The notes beneath the pieces were generated by a model that saw only the letters and a program-made list of their open reading frames with translations, was not told the DNA's origin and did not search any database. Positions 8,475 through 18,200 of a stretch of 64,000 nt of DNA are shown here, piece after piece. The position numbers and the translations under genes are program-made. The DNA is taken from positions 9,980-73,979 of the forward strand of contig CAMJPH010000003.1 of assembly GCA_946407715.1 (NCBI GenBank), read 5' to 3'. Each line of letters opens with the position of its first letter. The stretch's first letter is position 1. The stretch comes from an uncultured Bacteroidales bacterium. GTDB lineage: Bacteria; Bacteroidota; Bacteroidia; Bacteroidales; WCHB1-69.

Positions 8475-8549
8475 CCCCACACTGCGCTTCGCTTGTGTGG
8501 GGTTATTAGCGCTTCGCGCGTCTTGCCCCTCCGGGGCTGCTCAAGGAAG
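8475..8549. repeat. GC-rich dispersed repeat, copy 1 (inverted relative to copies 2 and 3)
   Basis: About 75 bases carrying the hairpin arms CCCCACAC/GTGTGGGG, then TTATTAGCGCTTCGCGCG and TTGCCCCTCCGGGGC. The reverse complement recurs almost base for base at 46243-46318 and with more changes at 46319-46387. It lies in the gap between rseP and nadA and shows no coding character. Confidence 0.8.
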
Positions 8550-8557
8550 AGGTTTGA

Positions 8558-8612
8558 TCCCCCCCTGCCCTTCGGGCATCCCCCTAAAGGGGGGAATGGT
8601 CCTTCGCCCCAT
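8558..8612. repeat. Inverted-repeat-rich segment next to the dispersed repeat
   Basis: Two small stems in a row: GCCCTTCGGGC and CCCCCTAAAGGGGG. It follows directly after repeat copy 1 and may be part of a composite intergenic element. No second copy is seen in the window. Confidence 0.4.
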
Positions 8613-8691
8613 TCATTATTCAACATTCATCATTCAGAATTCATCATTCAGAATTATTCTACATTTTACATTCTTCATTCTACATTATTTG
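8610..8691. repeat. Heptad array, TCATCAT/TCAGAAT words, downstream of rseP
   Basis: About ten units (tcattat, tcaacat, tcatcat, tcagaat, tcatcat, tcagaat, then slipped, tttacat, tcttcat, tctacat). On the minus strand it begins at the rseP stop codon, so it forms the 3' region of rseP. Confidence 0.65.
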
Positions 8692-10073
8692 AAGATGAAC
8701 CGTCGGAAGTCCAGCCCCAACGCATAGACCATCAAGGCGATGAGCAGGACGAAGCCGATGGTGTTGGCGACGCTGAGGAATTTGTCGGAGGGCTTCTTGC
8801 CGGTGATCATCTCCACGAGGATGAAGAGGATGTAGCCGCCGTCGAGACCCGGGATCGGGATGATGTTCATGAAGGCGAGGATGATGCCTAAAAGGGCGGT
8901 CATGCTCCAGAAGCGGTACCAGTCCCACACTTTCGGGAAGATGCTGCCGATGGTCAGGAAGCTGCCCAACTGCGTGGCACCCTCCTTCGTGAACACAATC
9001 TTGAATTGCTTGACGTAGTTGCCTAACGTACTGAATCCCTGTGAGATGCCAGTAGGGATGGACTGCCAGAAGGTGTAGTCCACATGCACCACGTCGAAGA
9101 AGTCGGAGGGCTGACGGTAGGCCACGCCCATGTTGCCGACAGAGTCGAGGGTGAGCATCGTGTGACAGAGACTGTCGCCACGCATGTAGTCGATTTGCAA
9201 CTCGTTGTTCTTGTTCTCGTTGAAGACGTTTTTGAAATCGAAGAAGCAGAACATCGTGGAGTCGTTGATGCCGACGAGCGAGTCGCCCTTCATCAATCCG
9301 GCCTTTTCCGCCGGTGTGCCTGCCAACACGCTGTCGATGACGAACGGGATGCGGTAGTTGCAGAACAGCGATGAGCTGCCCGCGCCAACTACCTTTCTGG
9401 GCAGGTCTTTCGGGATGTTGATGACCACTTCCTCTCCGTCGCGCTCCACCGTCACGGTTTTCACGTTGTCGAGAAGCACCGTGTTGGCGAAGTCTCCGAG
9501 GGTCTTCGGATGCGTGGTATCAACCAAGAGCACTTTGTCACCGTTTTGGAAGCCGGCATCCTGCATCTCCTGCGAGAATTCCAGACCGTATTTGGCGTTT
9601 TCGAGCGGGATGTAGTCGTTGCCCCACGTGAAGCACATCAATATATATATAATGATAGCCGTGAGGAAATTGACCAAAACGCCGCCGATGATGATGAAAA
9701 AGCGCTGCCATGCGGGTTTCGCGCGGAACTCCCACGGATGCACCTCGCTGCTCAAGTCGCTGGCTTTGGTGGTCTCATCCACCATGCCGTTGATGGAGCA
9801 GTAGCCGCCGAGGGGCAGCCAGCCGAGTCCCCATTCGGTGGATTCGGGATGGTTGGCCCACTCTTCGGGCACCTTGCCGGAGAAGAAGCTGAAGTGCATC
9901 TTCCCGTTGAAACGCTTCATCCGAATTAGCGAAAGCCCTGGATTGAAGAAGACGTAGAACTGATCTACTCGGGTCTTGAAGATTTTCGCGAAGGTGAAAT
10001 GCCCGAGCTCGTGGGTGACCACGAGGAACGTCAAGCTGGCCAAGAGGCCGAGGATTTGCATTGATATACCCAT
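8685..10073 (-). CDS. rseP: Site-2 intramembrane zinc protease RseP
   Basis: Membrane metalloprotease that cleaves transmembrane segments in regulated proteolysis. It has about 462 residues, within the family range. HELGH near residue 21 (HExxH) holds two zinc ligands and the catalytic Glu in the first membrane segment. Two PDZ-like regions lie in the middle (around PAEKAGLMKGDSLVGIND), and NIIPIPGLDGG near 405 matches the second conserved motif with its Asp. I start at ATG 10073; TTG at 10079 and ATG at 10061 (MQILGLLASL) are close alternatives. The usual partners dxr and cdsA are not adjacent. Confidence 0.93.
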   Translation of the reverse strand: MGISMQILGLLASLTFLVVTHELGHFTFAKIFKTRVDQFYVFFNPGLSLIRMKRFNGKMHFSFFSGKVPEEWANHPESTEWGLGWLPLGGYCSINGMVDETTKASDLSSEVHPWEFRAKPAWQRFFIIIGGVLVNFLTAIIIYILMCFTWGNDYIPLENAKYGLEFSQEMQDAGFQNGDKVLLVDTTHPKTLGDFANTVLLDNVKTVTVERDGEEVVINIPKDLPRKVVGAGSSSLFCNYRIPFVIDSVLAGTPAEKAGLMKGDSLVGINDSTMFCFFDFKNVFNENKNNELQIDYMRGDSLCHTMLTLDSVGNMGVAYRQPSDFFDVVHVDYTFWQSIPTGISQGFSTLGNYVKQFKIVFTKEGATQLGSFLTIGSIFPKVWDWYRFWSMTALLGIILAFMNIIPIPGLDGGYILFILVEMITGKKPSDKFLSVANTIGFVLLIALMVYALGLDFRRFIFK

Positions 10074-10086
10074 TTTCAATTATTTT

Positions 10087-10170
10087 AGGACTTAAGACCA
10101 TGGACTGTGGAAAGGATGTACACTTAATTCTTAAGTCCAGAGTCTCAAGCCTCAAGTCTTTAGTCTATAA
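10087..10170. repeat. Heptad array with inverted arm, AGTCTCA word
   Basis: Units agtccag, agtctca, agcctca, agtcttt, agtctat run in register at 10135-10169. The left part (GGACTTAAGACCATGGACT) is complementary in character, so the gap between rseP and pyrF could fold as a long imperfect hairpin. Confidence 0.6.
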
Positions 10171-10174
10171 AGTA

Positions 10175-11038
10175 TTACAACCATTTACGGATGTCGTCGC
10201 GCATGTGGATGGCTTCGGCGCGGGCGCAGTCGGCGAAGTGGGCTGCTCCGTTGTCCTGCTTGCGGTAGGCGAGGAGGATGCCACGGGAGGAGTTGACCAC
10301 GCCGCCGTTGCCGTTGCGGAGGTACTTGGCGATGTCCTCGGCCTTGCCGCCTTGGGCGCCGTAGCCGGGGATGAGGAAGAAGGTGGTGTCGAGCATCTGT
10401 CGGATTTCCGCCGCCTCGTCGGGGTGGGTGCAGCCCATCACGCCGCCGATGGCCGAGTAGCCGCATTCGCCGATGAAGTTTTTGCCCAACTGTTGCAGCT
10501 TCTCGCCCACGACATGATAGACGCGCTTGCCGTTCTCCGTGGGCAGGTACTCGATGTCCTTCGCACCCTCGTTGGAGGTGCGGATGAGTACGAACACGCC
10601 CTTGCCGTTATCTTTGATGTAAGGAAGATACGGGGACAGACTGTCAAGGCCCATATACGGACTCAGTGTGATGAAGTCGGCCTCGAACTCGCCGGTAAAG
10701 TGCGCTTTGGCGTACATTTCGGCGGTTTTGGCGATGTCGCCGCGCTTGATGTCGGCGATGATGACGGCCCTTTTCTCGCGCAGATAGGCGAGGGTGCGGC
10801 AGTAGGCGCGAAGTCCAGCCATGCCGTAAGCCTCGTAGTACGCAATCTGCACCTTGTAGCAGGCACTCACGTCCAATGTGCTGTCAATGATGGCCTTGTT
10901 GAAGGCGAACAGTCCGTCCTCAATGTTAGGGAATTGCTGTGCGAGCTGTTCGGGAAGGTAGGTGACATCCGTGTCCAACCCCACGCACACATGACCTTTT
11001 TCGGCCACGCTGGCAAATAGTTTGTCGATATTTGACAT
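10175..11038 (-). CDS. pyrF: Orotidine 5'-phosphate decarboxylase (long, type 2)
   Basis: Last step of UMP synthesis. It has 287 residues, longer than the E. coli enzyme, as in the type 2 subfamily. The catalytic array is present: ADIKRGDI with Asp96, Lys98 and Asp101, plus GLDTD near 20. Near the C-terminus PGYGAQGG and NSSRGI correspond to phosphate-binding elements. The start is ATG at 11038 (MSNIDKLFAS); the longer reading frame upstream is made of heptad-repeat codons and is not coding. pyrE and other pyr genes are not nearby. Confidence 0.94.
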   Translation of the reverse strand: MSNIDKLFASVAEKGHVCVGLDTDVTYLPEQLAQQFPNIEDGLFAFNKAIIDSTLDVSACYKVQIAYYEAYGMAGLRAYCRTLAYLREKRAVIIADIKRGDIAKTAEMYAKAHFTGEFEADFITLSPYMGLDSLSPYLPYIKDNGKGVFVLIRTSNEGAKDIEYLPTENGKRVYHVVGEKLQQLGKNFIGECGYSAIGGVMGCTHPDEAAEIRQMLDTTFFLIPGYGAQGGKAEDIAKYLRNGNGGVVNSSRGILLAYRKQDNGAAHFADCARAEAIHMRDDIRKWL

Positions 11039-11049
11039 GTTTATTACGG

Positions 11050-11109
11050 TTTGCGATTTGCGATTTGCGATTTGCGGTTTGCGAATATTCGTAAACCGCA
11101 AACCGCAAA
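11050..11109. repeat. Perfect heptad array TTTGCGA with inverted arm
   Basis: Five units: TTTGCGA three times, TTTGCGG, TTTGCGA (11050-11084). After GAATATTC the complementary words ACCGCAA, ACCGCAA follow. The two arms can form a hairpin in the 76-base gap between the response-regulator stop and the pyrF start. Confidence 0.8.
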
Positions 11110-11114
11110 ACGAT

Positions 11115-11891
11115 TTAATTCTCCAGTACTCTCATCATGAAACCCGTGCCGTGGATGTTGCAGATTTCCACGGTCGGTTGGAAGCCGTCTTTGTATTTCA
11201 CTTTTCGTTCACCGTCCTTCTTGGGCAGGATTTTGTCTTCATAATCGATGAGGATGTAGCCGCGGAGTTTGGTCATGAACACGTCCATGCTGCGGCTTGT
11301 TGTGTTGTCGTCTTCACCCCATACTTCGCGAAGGATGATTTCACGTGGCACAAGTTTGTTCTTGTGGTCAAGCAGCAATTTCAGCAGTTCGCACTCCTTG
11401 CGGGTCAGCGTACGTGTGATTTTTGGGTGGATGAGTTGCATTTCCGTGTAATTGAGAGTGAAGTTCCCGAACTTGATGCTTTCATCCTCATTCACGTATT
11501 CGCGAGGTGCGTTGTTCTGGCAGCGGCGCAGTATGGCTTGCATGCGTAATCCCAACTCCTCGATGCTGAAGGGTTTGGTAATATAGTCGTCGCACCCAAG
11601 GTTGAACCCTTTGATACGCGCTTCTTTGGAGGTGTATGAGGAAAGGATAATGATTGGCACATTTTTGTCCAGCTTCCGCATGTTTTGCAACAGCTTGTAT
11701 CCGTCGTAATTCTTGAGTGCAACATCGATAATACAGATGTCGAACAGCCCTTTGTTGAAGGATTTGTTTGCGTCAAGCCCCCCGTTGTAATCAATCACGT
11801 CATATCCTGACATTTCCAAATAATCCTTTATCACATGCCGCAGATTGTCACTGCTGTCCACTAACATCACTCTTTCTTTTTTTAACTTCAT
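11115..11891 (-). CDS. OmpR/PhoB-type response regulator, orphan
   Basis: Transcription factor of a two-component system. The 258 residues hold an N-terminal receiver (phospho-acceptor Asp56 in CIIDVALK; Lys in DDYITKPFS near 105) and a C-terminal winged helix (RTLTRKECELLKLLLDHKNKLVPREIILREVWGEDD, then SRSMDVFMTKLRGYI). The acidic pocket at the end of the first strand reads VDSSD rather than the usual double acidic pair. No histidine kinase is adjacent. A -7 element lies 119 bases upstream, leaving a long 5' leader. The type resembles RprY-like regulators; the targets are unknown. Confidence 0.85.
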   Translation of the reverse strand: MKLKKERVMLVDSSDNLRHVIKDYLEMSGYDVIDYNGGLDANKSFNKGLFDICIIDVALKNYDGYKLLQNMRKLDKNVPIIILSSYTSKEARIKGFNLGCDDYITKPFSIEELGLRMQAILRRCQNNAPREYVNEDESIKFGNFTLNYTEMQLIHPKITRTLTRKECELLKLLLDHKNKLVPREIILREVWGEDDNTTSRSMDVFMTKLRGYILIDYEDKILPKKDGERKVKYKDGFQPTVEICNIHGTGFMMRVLEN

Positions 11892-12294
11892 AACAATCGT
11901 TTTTTTATATTTGTAATTCTTTTTTTAATTTTTACAACGCTTTAAAGTAAAGTGTTTTCTGAAAATCTTTCATAATCATGAATAAAACACTCCCCCAACA
12001 AAACAGCTGCAAAGATAAAAAAAAAAAATCAATGTTTCATCTTTATTTAAAAAATTCTGTAAAAAAGAAATGTTGAGATAAAAAAAACGAAACCACCGCA
12101 AAATTACATTGGGCTACGGATATAGTGTAAGTATTTGGATTCAAGAAAATTACCAACTGCCATACAATAAGTTTTGTTTTACACGAAAAGATACCTTATA
12201 ACAAAAAGGCACGCCGCTCTAATCCCTAAGCTGTGTATAATATTCTCAATAGGGATGGGAAAAATTTCGCATGGCATTCAGAAAAGTTGCTACA
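11892..12294. other. 403-base gap between the response regulator and the giant surface-protein gene
   Basis: AT-rich sequence with no credible ORF. It holds the -7 element at 12010 and poly-A/T runs near 12018-12090. A weak 7-base inverted repeat (ATCCCTA/TAGGGAT) at 12218-12255 lies about 40 bases past the stop of the giant gene without a T-tract. I see no RNA gene. Confidence 0.5.
12010..12017 (-). promoter_or_regulatory. -7 promoter element for the orphan response regulator
   Basis: The minus strand reads TATCTTTG, an exact TAnnTTTG match, 119 bases upstream of the ATG. Confidence 0.55.
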
Positions 12295-15200
12295 TTATAG
12301 TTTCAGTAACTTGAATGTGTGCAGTCGATTTCCGATTGTGATTTTCAGGAAGTAAACGCCACTTGATACGGACACATGTAAGACATCGGAAACAACATCC
12401 GTGAAATTGTATGTACGGGAAAGGAGTAGTTTGCCGTTGACGTTATAAAGGGCTGCGTCGATTTCGTTTGGAGAAGATGCGTTTATAAATATAACGATTT
12501 CATCTCCAGTGATGTAAGCTTCTACAATGTCTGAATCAAATGATTCGGTTGATGTAAGATAGTCGTTCCCGTAGTAAGAGCGGTTGGCACAGCTTTGATC
12601 ATCTTCGTAGGTAATGTAAGTTTCTACCCAATAGTAGTATGAGAGCGTGTCAATGCCGAACGTGAACTGGTTGTAATTATGATCACCATCCAAGGTGAAT
12701 TCTTCGAGTGTGTGGCGATTAGTATATCCCCAGCGATAGTGTACATCTCCGTGTTCGGAATACACTTGTTTGCATACAAGGATGTTGGAGTTTACTTTGC
12801 GGCGCACGATGGTGGTGTCAGGAGCAAAATGTTCACTTACTGTCACGGGTAAAGAGGTTTCGGCAAGGCAGATGTTTTGGTAGTCGATGACTTGCATGGT
12901 GAGGAGTGAGAAACCACTGTTCAGCTCATGTAAAGTCACCGATGGCGTGTTTTCAGCCAATAGCAGATTGTTCCAGAACCAGTTGTAATGATAGTTGTTG
13001 TCAGAAATGTTGTAACGATAGGTGGCGAATTGGTTTCTACAGATGAGGGTGTCACCTTGAATGGTTGATAATTCAGGTTTTTCCACAACCGTCAGGTGCA
13101 GTGTGTCCACGCTCGGACAACCGTTGCCATTGGTGTAGAGATAAGTGTAGGTGCCGGACTGCGTGTAAGTTGTGCCGTGCCAGACAAAGTTTTCGCACAC
13201 AGTCTCTGTTTGGACATTATACGTGCCGTAATTGATCGTCAGGTGCAGGGTATCGACGCTCGCGCATCCGTTAGCATTGGTGTAGGGGTAAGTGTAGGTG
13301 CCTGACTGCGTGTAAGTCGTGCCGTGCCAGACAAAGCTTTCGCAAGCGGTCTCTGTTTGGACATTATGCGTACCATGGTTGATCGTCAGAAGCAGGGTAT
13401 CCGCGCTGGCACATCCGTTGCTGTTGATGTAAGGATAGGTATAGGTGCCTGACTCTGTGTAAGTCGTTTCATGCCAGACAAAGCTTTCGCAAGCGTTTTC
13501 GATTACAACATTATGCGTGCCGTAGTTGACGGTCAGGTGCAGAGTGTCCACGCTCGGACAACCATTGCCATTGGTGTAGGGATAAGTGTAGGTGCCGGAT
13601 TGCGTGTAAGTTGTGCCGTGCCAGACAAAGCTCTCGCACACAGTCTCTGTTTGGACATTATACGTGCCGTAATTGATTGTCAGGTGCAGGGTATCTACGC
13701 TGGCGCATCCGTTAGCATTTGTGTAGGGGTAAGTGTAGGTGCCTGACTGCGTGTAAGTTGTGCCGTTCCAGACAAAGCTTTCGCAAGCGGTTTCTGTTTG
13801 GACATTATGCGTGCCGTAGTTGATTGTCAGATGTAGGGTGTCCATGCTGGCACATCCATAGCTATTGATGTAAGGATAGGTATAAGTGCCTGACTGTGTG
13901 TAAGTCGTTTCATGCCAGACAAAGCTTTCGCAAGCTGTCTCGGTTTCGGCATTATGTGTGCCGTAGTTGACGGTCAGGTGCAGGGTGTCCATGCTCGGAC
14001 AACCATTGTCATTAGTATATGGATAAGTATAGATGCCGGATTGCGTGTAAGTCGTGCCGTGCCATACAAAGTTTTCGCAAACAGTCTCTGTTTGGACATT
14101 ATGTGTGCCGTAGTTGATTGTCAGGTGCAGGGTATCTACGCTGGCGCATCCGTTAGCATTAGTGTAAGGGTAAGTGTAGGTGCCGGACTGCGTGTAAGTC
14201 GTGCCGTGCCAGACAAAGCTTTCGCAAGCGGTCTCTGTTAGGACATTATGCGTGCCGTAGTTGATTGTCAGATGTAGGGTGTCCATGCTGGCACATCCAT
14301 AGCTATTGATGTAAGGATAGGTATAAGTGCCTGACTGTGTGTAAGTCGTTTCATGCCAGACAAAGCTTTCGCAAGCTGTCTCGGTTTCGGCATTATGTGT
14401 GCCGTAGTTGACTGTCAGGTACAGGGTGTCCATGCTCGGACAACCATTGTCATTAGTATATGGATAAGTATAGGTGCCGGACTGCGTGTAAGTTGTGCCG
14501 TGCCAGACAAAGCTTTCGCACACAGTCTCTGTTTGAACATTGTGCGTGCCGTAATATACCGTCAAATGCAGACTCACAATACTGTCTGCACCATGAATGT
14601 CCACATATTGCCGTGTGTAATCGCCCGACTGCGTATAAATCGTCCCGTCCCACTCATAGGATTCACAGGCAACATCTGAAAAATCGTGGAAGGAAGAGTA
14701 GTAAACCGTTAGGTGCAGGGTGTCCACTTGAGTACAACCATTGGCATCATTATGTGAATAGAAATAGTCGCCGGAGGTCGTGTATGTTTCCCCGGTCCCA
14801 TTTGTCCATACAAACGAGTTATATGCAGTCACGGTGTTGGATTGGTGGACAGGGTTGTTGATAGTCAGTTTGAGTGTGTCCACACTGGCGCATCCGTTGC
14901 CATTGGTGTAGGGATAAGTATAGATGCCGGATTGCGTGTAAGTCGTGCCGTGCCATACAAAGCTTTCGCAAACAGTCTCTGTTTGGACATTGTGCGTGCC
15001 GTAGTTGATTGTCAGGTGCAGGGTATCTACGCTGGCGCATCCGTTAGCATTAGTGTAAGGGTAGGTGTAGGTGCCTGACTGTGTGTAAGTCGTGCCGTGC
15101 CATACAAAGCTTTCGCAAGCGGTTTCGTTTTCGACATTATGCGTGCCGTAGTTGACTGTCAGGTGTAGGGTGTCCACGCTGGTGCATCCGTTGCTGTTGA

Positions 15201-18200
15201 CGTAAGGATAGGTATAGGTGCCAGACTCTGTGTAAGTCGTTTCATGCCAGACATAACTTTCGCAAGCGGTCTCTGTTTGGACATTGTGCGTGCCGTAGTT
15301 AATGGTAAGGTTCAGGGTTACCACAGAATCGCATCCGAAGTAACTTTGGCGGTGCCACGTGTATTGTCCTGAAACGCTGCCTGCAGCGAACAGGGTATCA
15401 TAATAGGTATATGGGAGTTGTTCGCTACAAAGGTTTAAAGTGTCAGAGATATTATATATCGGTGCTACGAAAATGGTAGTGTCCGCCTCAATGAGGCATC
15501 CGTAGGTGTTCGACACGGTGAGTTGGTATGTTGCGGTGGCATCGAGGGTCACAACAGTGGATTCTGTGGTGTCGCCAGTGTTCCAATCGAACAGCGGTGC
15601 TGTTCCGCTCAGCGTGTCATACCAGAACAGATTGCCTTGCAGACAACAGGAAGTCAAGGTGACGGTTTCGCCTTCGCATTGGACATCCTTGTCGGCCACG
15701 ATGGTTATTTCAGGTACATCCACAACCAAAAGGGTCAGGGTGACGGTACTGTCGCAACAGGTTTGGGAGACGTACTGGTGAATGAACACCGTATATTCTT
15801 TCTGAACGCTGTCAATGTCAAAGCCGTAGCCATGGTAGGGTTGCCCAACTCCGCACACCGTGTCCGTGATCTGAATATAATAGACAGGCTGTGGGTGTAC
15901 GGCAAGTGAGAAAGAGGCATTCCCGCAAGAGTTGGTGCCGGTGAGGGTGATGAGGCCTTCTTCCACGTTCTCGGAAAAATAAACAGTCACTTGCTCTGTA
16001 CCTTGCCCAGACCAGATAAAAGCACCGTCAGGAACAGTCCAAATGATGTCTGATAGTCCGGAAAGTGTGTCTATAAAATAATCGTAAGTGCCTCCGACAC
16101 AAATGTTTTCCTGACCGTGGATGCCGTACATGTCGTTGATGTTGGGTGTCACCAACAGGTGCAACTCCGTGATGCTGTCACACGGCATCCGATTGGTGGT
16201 GTTCGTCAGCAGGTAAGAACCTTGTTCGGGCGACAGCAAATCGAAGCCGTATCCGTGGTAGTCGTTGCCGGCGCAGATGGTGTCGTAGAATGGGAACACC
16301 TGTTGCAATACCAAGAGTTCCAACACGTATGAACTGTCGCAATCCACCCCGGGAATCTCCACATTGCGCGTGACGGTGACAAGTCCGATGGTATCAGCTA
16401 CATAGTCGAAACCGTGCAGTGTGTAATGCTCGCCTTGGCACACGGTGTCAGTATAAATAATATTGTAACCTTCGTGAATAATAAGTTGGGCGTAGATGGT
16501 GGAACAGTGTACGCCATACTCATCCGTCATGAAAACTGTCATGGAAACCGTGTGAGTGCCGGCGGATGTGTAGAGGTGGGTCAGATGCATTCCCTGCTGG
16601 TTGCTGGAGCTGTCGCCAAAGTTCCACACCACGCTGTCACAGGGGTAATTGACGGAGGCGTCAAAGGTGATTTCCTCGTAGGCACAGAAATTGTTGTTTT
16701 CTAACTCTGTGCTGAGGATATGGTTCACATAAAGTTGCTGGCTCAACACTTCGGCCTTGGAACCGACCGAGTAGGCGTAGGATTCGCAGTGCCCTGTGCC
16801 GTAAACGTGCGCCACCAGACCATGGCTGCTGGCAAGGGTGTGCGTGCCGTGGGGGATGAAAAGCCGGGCGTATGCGAACATCGGGTTGGAGGGTACTGGC
16901 TGGAACTGGTTCAGGATGGAGACACCGTCAAGGGTGATTGCCGCATCTGGGGATGTAGGAATCACCACGTTGACGCAATGCTGGGTGATGTTCGGCGTGT
17001 TGAAAGTGGAGAAAGTGATCTCTTGGATACGTTGTTCCACAGGCGAAATCCAAACCATGGAGGGGTCGCCCCGGTAGTCGTCGTTGACGTTTGGAAGTCC
17101 ACCAGGGATATAGAGGTAGGTGGCGCAGGCGTTAGAGGTCTCCAGGAAGCAAACTGGGTTCGCGGTGTCAATTTGAAATTCGTAGGAGTTGTTGGCTTGC
17201 AGCGTGGTCAGATAGTTCCCGTCCTTGGTGATGATGGTGTTGTCCATAGCTGCGGTAACTTTCACTCTGTCGTAGGGCATCCCCAACGTATTGGTGATCA
17301 CGAATCGCCGTCCCCAAAGCTGTGTTCCGAAAGCCTGCTCCACGATGTGGTCGCACCATGTGTATCCGACTGGAATATTGGCACATACGTTTCCGCTAAA
17401 GACTGCAATGGGTTTCAGCGGATCGGTGGAGCGGACTCTTGATCCCGAAAGGTCGCCCGTTACGCCGCCATGCTCAGACAGCACCAGATAGGTCTGCCCT
17501 TGGTTAAGTGTCACTGTGTAGGGTGCGTAGGCAGGGCGTGAGTCGGACGTGTTTTGCGAGGGGATAATCTCCACCGTGGTGGAATCGGCGGTGGCCACGA
17601 TGAGGAACTCGGTGTTCATCATCGGGGTGTATGATTGGGTGATGTACTCGTTCGACAGTGCGGGCACCGGCAGGATATTCGTGACATCGTAGGTGAAATC
17701 CTCGAAATTAGAGGCATACAGGGAAATGTCGTCTGTGGCGGTCACGAAAAGACCGTAATTGGTCACCTCGCCGGGAGTGTTGCAGTAAGCCTGCGAGTTC
17801 GGGATGGCGATAAGGGTGGTTTGGTTAGCCGATACTTGGAAAGAGGTGTTCCAACCTGTGTTCGGGTTGCTGACAGTGCCCGAACAGTCCGTCTGCGAGG
17901 AAACCAGCAAGGAGAGTTGCGGAGGGTTTTTGTAATTCCGCATAAAAGAGACCCAAAACTGCCGTCCTGAAGTGGATGGGGAACCCTGGGAGTTTTCCAC
18001 CACATCGGTCGGGTCGATGCAGATGGTGGCGGAGTCTATCCATGGACAGTTGCCGCCCCATGTGGCCGTCACTGTATAGCAGGTCTGCACTAACGGATTG
18101 ACAGTCACGGACCCGGTTGTCTCGTTGCTGTGTGACCACTGGTATGTTTCGCCGCCAGAAGCCGTCAGAATAGTGATGTTGCCGCTGCAGTTGTCGTTGC

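Noticed and set aside
11039..11101. N-terminal extension of pyrF
   Set aside because: It is encoded by the TTTGCGA heptad array and its inverted arm; ATG 11038 matches the family start.
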